This document shows, one piece after another, positions 33,690 to 44,900 of a DNA stretch of 64,000 bases. Under the pieces are notes generated by a model. The model saw nothing but the letters and a program-made list of their open reading frames with translations. It was not told the origin of the DNA and searched no databases. Source of the DNA: Calonectria ilicicola (lineage: Eukaryota > Ascomycota > Sordariomycetes > Hypocreales > Nectriaceae); the NCBI GenBank assembly GCA_020809705.1, contig CP085828.1:6262001-6326000 (forward strand). The letters are read 5' to 3'. The position numbers and the translations under genes were made by a program. How positions within the stretch are numbered: position 1 is the stretch's first letter; each line of letters begins with the position of its first letter.

Positions 33690-35774
33690 AGCGATTGTCT
33701 TGTCTTGTAGCAGCTGCTTGACGTGTGAGATGTCTCTGTTTGGTGCCGCCACAAGGTTTAGGTGTTTGAGCCACGGTGATCTGATACGCCTGTCCAAGGA
33801 ACATGTAACAGATGGAAATATTTGTTAAAATGTTTGTAGAAAAGAAAAGGTCAACATGCATCATGTTCTCATCAACATGGGGGTCACGCGGGAAACGCGA
33901 AAAGACACCCCATTAGAACTTCTATTGTGGCGCCCTCAATGTTCTGAGTTATACCTCATAACAATGTACACACGTTTCCGTTGGGGAAACAATGCCTTAG
34001 CTTCCTTGACGCACTGAAAGGAGGCTTTTCATTTCGCCGCGTTCAGGCCGTAAACTCCAACACAGTCGGCAGAACAGACATTTCCTGTTGCCTATGAGCC
34101 AGGAATAAGCCTAAGTGAGATTGATGAGCATCTGACCCGAACCAGCAGCAGCTGTGACAAATCCTCTTCACTGCTGCTTTGGCCAGTACGTGGCTACATT
34201 CTCGTGGCAGTGACTGAAACTAACTAAGCTTCCACCATTTCTGCGAATACTTATTGCACCACAGACTCGTTTCCTAATGTTTCCGTCTACTTCATCCCGC
34301 GACGTTTGGCCCTTCTGGTGATTTCTCTCTTTTTCCTCGGGACCTGGGGAATATGCCTTCAGCACTTGCGTTTAGCTCACGTCATTTGTTTCGCTCAATG
34401 CACTTCCAACTATTTCGGCTAGACGGAGCTCGAAAAAGGTGCTTGTCTTACTCATAGTATTGTGTAGTTCAGTAACATGTTTTCACATAGTAAATCACCC
34501 TCCATGCCAATCTCATTGTCTGAAAGACTTGGTCTCAAACGAATCCTGAACGAGAATTCTACTACTAGAAACTAATCATGAAATCAATCGAGATGCTTAA
34601 CATCCAAATGAAGCTTCCCACTGATCCGCTTTTACGAACTAGTCTTCATTTGGTTTGGTGATGGGGATACGTCTTGTGGATATCATCGTGTAAGAATTCG
34701 TATTCCTTCCAAGCTAATCCTTCGCACCACGGCATAATTGGATACTATAAACCCGCGCAAAAACGGACGCCGCCAACCCTCGACATAATGCTGATTGAGT
34801 CTTACAAATGTACGTAGCGTTATGGCGGAGTTTTCTGCGTCCTTGAAAATAACAAAATTTAGTCTCTATTCTAATCGCTTGGCATACGAAATTGATCATG
34901 CATTAAAGTGTAGAATAAAGATATTTTTAAAAGTATCTCGTGGATCTCATCGATCGGCCCCCAAGGATAAACGCAATCTTGTGATGCATTTATTTCTAAT
35001 AGATTTAGTGCTAACTGAGTAAGCACACAGCTCACAACCTTAGAAAGTGACGGATTCAGCCACCGCCGTAAACTGCAAGTAGCTGCGATATTTCTGTGTG
35101 ACAGGTGGGCTTCCCCATGCCAGCAGGTCAGCAGGGAACCATCTAATCTCGATTTGGATTGGTTGTGGCCATGCGAGTAAGATTTATCGGCCATTCCTTG
35201 GTGGCGCAGTGGATTTGCCAGCCTAAAAAAAAAGAGTTGCTTCTCAGCCGGGACCACAGGGCTAGCCAGTGCCAAGCTCCCCTGTAGAACGCCGCTGAGC
35301 TGAGCCCCTCACAGCTGAGGAGCCCGATACGGCAATGGGCATGGTTTAGCGGCGCTGAAAATAGCATGCACACAGAGAATCAATCCTTGGCACTCTCTCC
35401 GGCTTACTAGCCACTCAAAATTTGTAAGACCTAACAATTCTGGAATGCGAATATCGAGCCAAGGCTTCGGGCAACAAGCTGCGCCGACCATCATCGTGGC
35501 TTTGATGAAGGTGGCCATGAAGACCTCCCGAAGAATTGAGTGTCAGGGTAAATCATTTTAATTATTTAAGAACTCGTCGATTTCAGCAATCGAGATTTTT
35601 TTCATCATCATCAACAACATCTTCTTTTCCTTTTTCTTCATCTCTTCACCAAAACAATCACAACTATCTAATAATCACCTCTTCATACCAACAACCACAC
35701 CACATCTAATAATCTAACATCTCCAATTTTTAATCTCTTCTTCTCTTTTATACTCAACCCTCACGAATCTCACA
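33690..35774. other. Intergenic; long leader of the repeat-protein gene
   Basis: No supported gene. The last 200 bases (about 35580-35774) are rich in CT and CAACAA motifs (TCATCATCATCAACAACATC and similar), typical of a long 5' leader of a strongly expressed secreted-protein gene in filamentous fungi. Confidence 0.45.
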
Positions 35775-37166
35775 ATGCGTTACTCTTACACTATCTTGGC
35801 TTTTGCCGTGACGGCCCTGGCCCTTCCCACTGCCAAGCCCCCTTCAGACGATGGCTCCTGGGCACCAGGCAAATATGAAGGCCCGGGTACCCCATTCAAT
35901 GACGGGAAGTGGAATGCCGAAGAGTATGGTCGCAAGGCCAAGCGAGAAGACGATGGTTCTTGGGCCCCGGGCAAGTACGAGGGCGAAGGAACCGGCTTTG
36001 ATGACGGAAAGTGGACCCCGGAGAAGTACCCTAGTGGAAAGGTCAAGAGACTGGATGACGGCTCTTGGGCTCCCGGTAAATACGAAGGAAAAGGTACTCC
36101 TTTTGACGACGGAAAATGGACTCCCGAGAAGTACCCCAGCGGAAAGGTCAAGAGATTCGATGACGGCTCTTGGCACCCTGGCAAGTATGAGGGTGAGGGT
36201 ACTCCCTTTGACGATGGCAAATGGACCCCTGAGAAGTACCCCAGCGGCAAGGTCAAGAGACTAGACGATGGCAGCTGGAGACCTGGCAAGTACGAGGGTG
36301 AAGGCACCGGCTTCGACGATGGCAAGTGGACTCCTGAGAAATATGACCACAAGTCCAAACGTAACGATGACGGTTCTTGGGCCCCAGGCAAGTACGAGGG
36401 CGAGGGAACTGGCTTTGATGACGGAAAATGGACCCCCGAGAAGTACCCCAGCGGAAAGGTTAAGAGACTGGACGATGGCTCTTGGCACCCTGGCAAGTAC
36501 GAGGGTAAGGGCACTCCTTTCGATGACGGAAAGTGGACTCCGGAAAAGTATGACAGCAAGGCCAAGCGTCAAGACGACGGTTCTTGGGCGCCTGGCAAAT
36601 ATGAAGGCGAGGGAACTGGCTTCGATGATGGAAAGTGGACTCCCGAGAAGTACGACCACAAGAAGAGGGAGGACGATGGTAGCTGGCACCCTGGAAAGTA
36701 CGAGGGTGAGGGCACCGGCTTCGACGATGGCAAGTGGACCCCCGAGAAGTATGACCACAAGTCTAAACGCAACGATGACGGTTCTTGGGCCCCAGGCAAG
36801 TACGAGGGTGAGGGCACTCCGTTTGACGACGGAAAGTGGACTCCTGAGAAGTATGATCACCAGAAGCGGGAGGATGACGGTTCTTGGCACCCCGGCAAGT
36901 ACGAGGGTGAGGGAACTGGCTTCGACGATGGCAAGTGGACCCCCGAGAAGTATGACCACCAGAAGCGCGAGGACGACGGATCCTGGGCACCTGGCAAATA
37001 TGAGGGTGAAGGCACTCCCTTTGACGATGGAAAGTGGACTCCTGAGAAATACCCTAGCGGCAAGGCTAAGAGGGCTGACGATGGCTCTTGGCACCCCGGC
37101 AAGTATGAGGGCGAGGGAACTCCCTTTGATGACGGGAAGTACAAGCCCGAAGAGTACCAGAACTAA
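35775..37166 (+). CDS. Secreted kexin-processed repeat protein (13 repeats)
   Basis: Intronless, 463 residues. The signal peptide is MRYSYTILAFAVTALALPTA. The rest is 13 head-to-tail repeats of 32-35 residues with the core DDGSW[A/H/R]PGKYEG, then G[T]..FDDGKWTPEKY, a variable linker (PSGKV, DHKS, DHQ, DSKA) and KR. There are twelve KR sites, one after every repeat but the last, each followed by one variable residue (E, L, F, N, Q or A). Secretion plus KR-spaced repeats is the layout of Kex2-processed precursors (alpha-pheromone, repellent and ustiloxin-type RiPP precursors). It would release about a dozen similar acidic Trp/Tyr peptides. No tyrosinase or UstYa-like gene is nearby, so RiPP cyclisation is not supported here. 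Confidence 0.85.
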   Translation: MRYSYTILAFAVTALALPTAKPPSDDGSWAPGKYEGPGTPFNDGKWNAEEYGRKAKREDDGSWAPGKYEGEGTGFDDGKWTPEKYPSGKVKRLDDGSWAPGKYEGKGTPFDDGKWTPEKYPSGKVKRFDDGSWHPGKYEGEGTPFDDGKWTPEKYPSGKVKRLDDGSWRPGKYEGEGTGFDDGKWTPEKYDHKSKRNDDGSWAPGKYEGEGTGFDDGKWTPEKYPSGKVKRLDDGSWHPGKYEGKGTPFDDGKWTPEKYDSKAKRQDDGSWAPGKYEGEGTGFDDGKWTPEKYDHKKREDDGSWHPGKYEGEGTGFDDGKWTPEKYDHKSKRNDDGSWAPGKYEGEGTPFDDGKWTPEKYDHQKREDDGSWHPGKYEGEGTGFDDGKWTPEKYDHQKREDDGSWAPGKYEGEGTPFDDGKWTPEKYPSGKAKRADDGSWHPGKYEGEGTPFDDGKYKPEEYQN

Positions 37167-37555
37167 TTTTTCCTGAGTTTTCTGTGAGCATGGTGGTTTA
37201 GCCGGGATTTAATTTTTAGACATAGATTTCTTGTTTTGCATTATTTTAGCAGCCTGTCATTTAGATACTTAGATATAGAGTGTATATATTCATGCGTGAT
37301 TAATTCAAAGCCGTGTTTAGAAAACACTCGCTCCCAGTGTCAGTGAAGGAACTGCAAAAGTTTGTGGGTTTCTTTTGACTCCACAAGTTAATTAGCATTG
37401 GTTTGTGTACTTAATTTGTCGCTGAAATCTTCCATTTACAGCCTCTAACTTCTATGGAATATCAGAAAAGAGAAGTAAAATAGTTAAACGACTGTAGTAG
37501 CAATCAATCTTTCAATCGCATTATCTAATTCATTATATTTGAATCATTAGATACG
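37167..37555. other. Intergenic between convergent genes
   Basis: AT-rich 3' flanks of the repeat-protein gene (plus) and the hypothetical gene (minus). No further feature seen. Confidence 0.4.
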
Positions 37556-38440
37556 TTACAGAGCGTGCATGAACGCAACCTTCTCAAGATTCCCTTTTTG
37601 TTCAAGCGTATCCATATTTTTATCGGTTACTCCAGTCGGGCATTTTCCTTTCTCCAAAGGATTGTACCTGTACTGTTTAGTTGATTTCCCGCTACCAAGG
37701 TCTGTAATTGTGTCAATGGCCTTGTGGGTCTTCTCGGCCACAGCGTACTTCCAGTCAACGGTAGCCTTAACTTTTGAAAAGTCAACATTGAAAGGTAAGT
37801 TATTTAGACGACGAAGAAGAATCGCGACATTAACCGTGTCTAAAGTTTCGATAACCCCGTTATCCTCAGACCTCGGGGAAATTTCCCAGCGAACAACATT
37901 CTCTCCAGCACTCCCAGACATGTTGGCCCAGACGTCTTTCTTGCATTCACGCAATTTCCCGTTGCCCAATCCCATGCCAAGGAGAGTCGGATAGGGGTCA
38001 ACACTAAAATCCAGAGAAACCTTTTGATTGTGGTACTTGTCACGCACAACGCTTTTCGGGAGGAGACCGATCTGGTATTTTTGCGCGGGTGCAAAGCAGG
38101 CTACATAAGGGTCATCTTCGGGCACCGCGTTTTTATATGCACTCTTGAAACTCATTTCGATGGTGATGCTTTTGAACCGGCGACCCCGGGTTGGTTCGTG
38201 ATCAACTGGGTTGATCCTATAAATCAGCAAACTCGCGGGCTCATCTGGCCCGGAATCCCACGCTCCAGTGCCATGTACAGCATACAGCTCTCGAACATTA
38301 ACGGAGAAGCCGGAGACGACCTCTCCCAATATATACTTACCTAACGGAGTATTAGGTCGACCACTGCCTTCGGAGTCGCTGACTAGATCGATCTGTACAA
38401 CTGGATGGTCATCATACTCGTTTTCGATTGTGGTAGCCAT
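37556..38440 (-). CDS. Hypothetical protein next to the NLR gene
   Basis: An intronless frame of 294 residues from an ATG at 38440. No signal peptide, membrane helix or domain I recognise. It is moderately acidic at the N-terminus (ENEYDDHPVVQIDLVSDSEGSG), with a mixed alpha/beta appearance after that. A GTAAGTATAT sequence early in the frame resembles a donor site, so the true 5' structure could include an intron. It is transcribed away from the giant NLR gene, with 495 bp between start codons. Fungal NLR genes are often paired with a divergent effector gene, but nothing in this sequence proves an effector role. Confidence 0.55.
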   Translation of the reverse strand: MATTIENEYDDHPVVQIDLVSDSEGSGRPNTPLGKYILGEVVSGFSVNVRELYAVHGTGAWDSGPDEPASLLIYRINPVDHEPTRGRRFKSITIEMSFKSAYKNAVPEDDPYVACFAPAQKYQIGLLPKSVVRDKYHNQKVSLDFSVDPYPTLLGMGLGNGKLRECKKDVWANMSGSAGENVVRWEISPRSEDNGVIETLDTVNVAILLRRLNNLPFNVDFSKVKATVDWKYAVAEKTHKAIDTITDLGSGKSTKQYRYNPLEKGKCPTGVTDKNMDTLEQKGNLEKVAFMHAL

Positions 38441-38935
38441 GTTGAAAATAGTAATTTGTGCTGATTCTAGAGTTCAAATCTGGCTGTAATCAGGTTTCGT
38501 AATCAAGCTCAGAGGCTACTCGAAAAAAGTGAGGGTTATATTTGAAGCCTTAGATCTTTTGAAATGTGCTATGAAAGATGGATTATATAGATGTTGGGGT
38601 TTCTTATTAAATGTGAATCATAACTATAATTTCTGGGTTCGGGGATGAATCATTGTGTTGGTACAGAAAATATGCTTTGTTCACACGCGATCAATAAACA
38701 GAAACCGATCGTCGCCTTGCGCCTTGGTTTAAGAAGGAAATATCGATGGTGATTCATGGCCTATAATTCAATTGTTCCTTGCCCATAAGTTGACTTGTTC
38801 TATATTTTACTAACTCTTAGGCCGCGTGTTCGTCTGTGTCACAGCTACAAAGTCATTCCCTCGCTGTTTCCAGACAAACCAATTTTAAAGAACCAGCCGG
38901 ATATCTATCAAACTTTTCATTCTATCCAAAACACC
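38441..38935. promoter_or_regulatory. Shared divergent promoter region
   Basis: 495 bp between the starts of the hypothetical gene (minus) and the double NLR gene (plus). AT-rich, with no clear TATA or palindrome. Its compactness suggests possible co-regulation. Confidence 0.4.
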
Positions 38936-41900
38936 ATGGCATCAATGGCTCCATACTATGACTCTGTTCTCAACATCCCACTTGTGAACAGTATTGCATC
39001 ACTCGGACGAATGCCCACAACATCTACTATTAACATATCTACGAGTACAGAGGCATTCAAAGCAACAGAAAGGACTCAGTCTGGCTTTTTACAAGGCTCC
39101 CGTCTCACTCTAGATCAAGATGACTTAGACAGTGGTCAGGATCATGGCTGTTTCCTTGAAATCCTGGCTGAATCTGAAGGGGGACAGTTTGAGTACAGAA
39201 CCCCGTCTTTAAAAATACTATTAACATATCAACCGTCAACATCTGCTAATTAATTTCGATGTAGTCTCGTTTTTGTTCATGGTATTACTAACGATTACAG
39301 AGCTGCTTGGCAATGTGGGGACTTCTTCTGGCCCCGAACCGTGGCTGCCGATGTTCCCAGTGCCCGCATATTATTGTTTGGATATAATTCTAACGTTTGG
39401 AATGACCAAAGCTTTAAGCATGTTGAACAAATGGCCAAATATATGCATCGCCTATTATTAAAAGCGCGCACGGAAGGTCAAAGCCGTCAAGGGATAATTT
39501 GGATAGCCCACAGCGTTGGGGGATTCCTTGTAAAAGCGGTACGTATACCCGCTCCCACAAACCGATTCTTCTTTTATTAAAAGTTTGTCTAGATTTGTTT
39601 AGATTTGTTCTTCGAAAGACCTCCTCTCTGGTTCTTCATCTTCGAACCTCCAACTTCACCAAAATGTTGGCCACTTTACGAAAGGTGTCATTTTCATGGG
39701 TACACCACACAGACCACTATCCCACGGTGGATGGGTTCCAATCCTGTGTAGGATCTCTATGGCTGCCAAAGAATATTCCAAGAATATTGGTATTAGTGAT
39801 GCTTTTAAACAAGCTGAATTATCTCGACTATTGCCGCTCCTTGACCGGTTCGAAGAATATCTCAAAACATCCGATGTCCAAATATTTTCTTTCTATGAGC
39901 AGCATGAGACGCCAGGGAATAGCCTCCCAGTTCTGGTACGTCTAAACCATCTCAGTCTAATTTGATTCTAATCTATTTAGGTAACTGGTATAGAAAATTC
40001 TATGTTTCATCGCTCAGAAATCAGGGATAGCCTGCCTGGCAATCATATTACTATGTGTCAATTTCAAGGACCATGCGACCCAGGATATGTCAGAATCAAG
40101 GACATAATAGAAGAGGCACCTATGCAACTACGCACAATTCCAGTTTCGCCTCATGCTTGGAATACCGTCATTCCATCATCCTCCATGGAAAGTAATATCG
40201 TTGCCAATATTCGAGGTAGCACCCCAAATATGTTCAAATATTGCCTTGTCTCACAACAGGTTAGGTATTAGAAATGGTGTAGACGATAAATCTCAACACA
40301 CTGGGCCTTACGATGGAACAATTATCTCTCGATCGATAATTCCGCAATTCGCAACCACTCGTGAGTTTTTAGGGAGGAGAATAGTCCATTCACTACTAAT
40401 CATATCTTGTAGTCAAACTCCGTCGTTTGAAGAGATTTCTCACTTTTCCAGATCACAATGTCTCAAATTATCCCCACTTGCAAAATACTAGATCAAATAT
40501 GGAGCTGACGGAGTGGGTTATGAAAACTGATGAATTCCAACAATGGTCAAATTCAGGCCATATATTGATCATCCATGGACCAGCTGGCTCAGGAAAGTCT
40601 GAACTGGCAACTTGCCTCGTGCAAAAACTAAATGAACGACAATCAGCAAGATCTCCGGACGAAAATTCAAAGGAACATATTCTCAGTTGTTTTCAGGGTA
40701 ATTCCAGAGAATCGGAGTATGACATTATAAAAATGCTTCATCAATTCCTATTGCAACTTTTAGAGATCTATCCGTCTCTAGTTCGGCACTTTCCCACTCA
40801 AGGGATTTTAAAACGCCCAGGTACCAGTTGGCCAGATTGGGACAATGAAACCCTAATACCCTGCCCACTCATGAAAACTCCTACGGCAAAGAGCTCAGAA
40901 CATGTATGCTGTGAGGATATTTCGACGCTCGAAGTATTTCACCACCGGCTTATTAACAGGATATTCAACATGGAGGAGCTATCCGAGATTTTAATTTCAA
41001 TTCTCCATGACGATCAAGTCGGCAAGGTAACCTTTATCATTGATGGCATAGACTATTATCAACGGAAACATCTCTCCCAGATTCTAGACTTTCTTAGGAT
41101 TCTGAATTCTATCAAACCTATTAAGACTAGAATCTGCCTAACCTATTGTTCAAAACTGGATATTCCTCTCAAGCAGGTATCCTATCTTGATATTACCAAT
41201 GGCAATGATCATGCGAATTGGCAATCCTTGATTGCCAATAGCACTTTCCATCCAAGCACTAAAACTGACTCCACGCAAGAGAGTTCGATAATGAAACTCT
41301 TAGGGGAGGTTCGTGATAAGACTTCATCTCGAGTGGAACATTGCCCTCTCTCCTCCACATACATCCAACGGCTTTTCAGCGGCATACATCAGTCAGATCT
41401 TTTACGCAAGTTTATCGAATTTTTACAATCCGATTTCCTTGACGACAGGAGTGAAGAAGAAGCTCACATCGGTCAGATCTTTGAATGGATAATATTACAG
41501 GCTCTTCCATATAACGATATGGGGTTTGATCTTACAGGGCTACTGTTTCTCGTTGCCCTTGGGCATCGCCCGTTGACCACGAAGGAGGCAGTCCAACTTC
41601 ATCCTGCAATGCAACTTGCAATGGAATCAGACGAATTTATCAATTCTGCTCTTTCGAATCACTTTGCTCATACGAACCTTAAGCAATCTTCACAAATGTC
41701 ATCTTTGATTCAAAATATCGAAGTAAGCACATATGGCTTACTAAAGTTGGATGATGGATCTTCTTTTATAACTTGCCATCGATCATTGAATATCTTTGTT
41801 CTGAATCTCTTAGAACGCCATCGTCTTATAGCCACTTTTGAGTATTACTTAGGTCTTCGATGTCTTCGCCTCATGGTTGAATTGAAGGGCAACACTGCCG

Positions 41901-44900
41901 AAAGTACGATTCCAAGCGAAATCACGTTCAAGGAAATGGCCTGGGCGCATTTCCTATCCAAGGGAACTTACAATTATGCGTTTTCTTATTGGTCAGTTCA
42001 TTTTGTCCCGGCGCACAAAGACTTGAGCTGGGATCGCAGTCGGTCGCGTCTAGTCCTCAACCTCCTGACTAGTCTCTGGGGGGACGACAAGATGCGTCAC
42101 ATTATGAATGAATTCACACGGCCAAACTTTCCAGAAGGTTGTGGCTTTGAATTATCTTCTCTTTTATCAGGATACGGCCTTTCCAAGGTTCTAGATATTT
42201 TCCTTGATACCGAACCACACAGACCTTCCAGAAACCATCTTTCCTTGCAGCAAAAATGCGCATTAGCTAATTCCGCCCGAGACTGTGTCAGCGTTCTTCA
42301 AAAGCACGGGTACAGTGATTACTGCCAGGATTATGGCGGCTATACAGCAGATCAGTTTAAAGCGTGGGCCGAGTCCCAAAATTTCAAATACAACCACTTC
42401 CTGCCGGATTGGACAAGAGATATTCTCTATCAATTCTATGTCCCTTCTGGAGAAATTTCAGATGAGTCATCCCTATGGAGTGACCTGTATAGTAAGATCC
42501 TCAGTCAAAACAATACGGATCTGATCAATCAATTGAGAAGCAAAGGGCTTCTTAATCAGTTCTTGGTACTTTCTCTCCGACAAGCAGATTGTGCTCTGTT
42601 AGAAGTACTTCTTCTATCTGGCGCGGACCCAAATTATGTTGATGAACAGGATCCACGAAAGCCTACTATGCTTCACATTGCTGCTAGGCTGGGTAATGCT
42701 CAACTTATTTGGAATCTGATGGTATGTGGAGGCCGCCAGTTTGAAAAAGATCTCGCTGGAGCAGTGCCTGTCCATTTGGCAGCTGAACGAGGTCATTTTA
42801 AAGTTATCCCGTTCCTTAGGTGTGGTTTCCGGGACCTTGACCGCGAGCAAGGACGGAATCCTCTTTTCATGGCATGCAATTCGGCATCATTAAAGACCAT
42901 GGATAAACTCCTCAATTGTGGTTACGAGACCTACATCAAAGACAAATTGGGCTGTACGCCATTACATGTCGCTGCCGCCACAGGATCAGCTGATATAGTC
43001 CGGCTACTACTTTTCAAGCATGCCTCTCCGAGACTACAAGATAAACAGGGTATTTTGCCATTGCATCTTGCGGCATACGGCGGATGGGTCAATGTCGTTG
43101 ATGAAATTTTGGCCCATGGAGCATTAGTTGATGCCAAAACTAGTTCAAATCAGACGGCTTTGCATTTCGCCTGCAAATCGCCCAATCCCTCCAGAGAGGT
43201 AGTAGTGGCCCTTTTACAACATCAGGCTGATCCAAACATGAAAGACATCAGAAACCAGACGCCGTTGCAGATTGCTGTTCGTGATGGTAGAACCGCCATA
43301 GTTGGTTTGTTATTGAGGGCAACGAGTTACGATGCTATAGCGACCCTTCACCTTGTTGATTTGGCTGGAAAGAATACTGCAATGGAAAATCTCCTACGGC
43401 AGCATATATCAAATCGTCCTCCTAATCAATCCACAATTATGGAAGCACAAGGTGATCCAAGCGCCGGACCCATCGTCAATGTTGTCTTCGTTCATGGATT
43501 TCATAAGACTCAGCGAGACACGTGGACCGACGCGTCATCTTCCTTCTGGCCTAAAGACAGGCTTCACGCACAGATGCCCAATACCAGAATGATTATCTGG
43601 GATTATTATTATGAATCAGCTGACTTTGCTAATTTGGCGCACATGCGACAGCCAGCAACGAGCCTTTTGCAATATGTCCAGTCTAAAACAAATCCGGTCA
43701 GTCCAAGTCAGTCCAGTCAACAGAGTTATATGTGGCCAGAAACTCCGATCATCTTTGTGGGACACAGCTTGGGTGGCCTCATAATAAAGCTAGCCCTTCA
43801 AATTGCCTCTGAGCAAGATGAATTCAGTTCTGTACTTCCCAATACCAAAGGCATAGCACTGCTTGGGACGCCGCATTATATTGTGGACGAATCTTTTTAC
43901 CAGAATGTCTTCAGCGAGTTACTTTTTATAGCCACTGCAAAAAAGCTGGATGTGGCACTTCGGCAGTCTACTCGTCCTCTATATGCGGTTGTGCCACCGC
44001 TCATCCTCGACATAGATGAGCACATGGTTTTAGAGACGAATTTCAAAAATGTGTGCGTTTTAAACAGAATATCACTATTCTTTTTGATAGAAGCCTCCCC
44101 TAAAAACGGATCTAACTCGGTAATTATCTTATATTATCTGCGGTTGCGTGACAGTGCTAACTCTCTCATTTCCTAGCTTGTTCCGTCGCGAATCGCAAAG
44201 TTCCACATACCCCAAAGCCGATACCAAGTCTCCCGAAATGATCATGCAAATCTTGGGCGATTTTTAGGTGGTAATGATGCAATGTATAAAGAAATCATCC
44301 AACTGATTCAAGAAGCAATGCCCCAATTTTCCAGAAGTAAGTCGAATCAATCACTGGTATAATCTCTCGCTTTTTGTCATACTTCTTGGCTGACAATTTC
44401 CCTTAACCAAAACAGAAGTTGCCGAGAGTACACCTCCCATCTTTCTAATAAGCCCTCCTTCCCTTAAGCCTAGTCTCCTCGACACGTATAAAAGAGTCGA
44501 GGTCTCCAATACTAAAGACAGTAAGCATGGCCGTATGAAGTATTCAACCCAATACTAAGATGTTTTCATTTTAGGCATTCTTCATAAACTTCGCACATTT
44601 ATAATTGAAAGCAACCAAACCTCCGATCTCAAGTCCGAGATTGTAGCTTCGTCCTTGCTTCCATCTAACAATCTCCCCAAGTCTCATCAAACCAACCAAG
44701 TCAATTCATGGTTATTGGACCAAAATCAACAAACACTGTGGATTAGTGGAAAGCCTGGTTGTTGGAAGTCAGTACTGATGAAATCAATATTCCATCACGA
44801 TCTAACACGACGCTTTCTCCGAGCTTCGCTTAGGGTCGATGAAAGTCATTTAATTCTCGCCATCTTTCACTTCGACAGAAACAAAAAACATCTGCAATCA

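Noticed and set aside
36000..37100. CRISPR-like array appearance at about 36-37 kb
   Set aside because: The periodicity is codon-based (32-35 residue repeats) in a eukaryotic gene, with no spacers.
35786..37144. Long repeated ORFs in the other frames of the 13-repeat gene, such as 36261-37094 reverse
   Set aside because: They are shadows of the same tandem repeats. Only the frame with signal peptide and KR sites makes biological sense.
35775..37166. Assigning the repeat protein as a ustiloxin-type RiPP precursor
   Set aside because: KR-spaced repeats fit, but no UstYa-like, tyrosinase or peptidase gene is nearby in the window. Kept only as one possibility.
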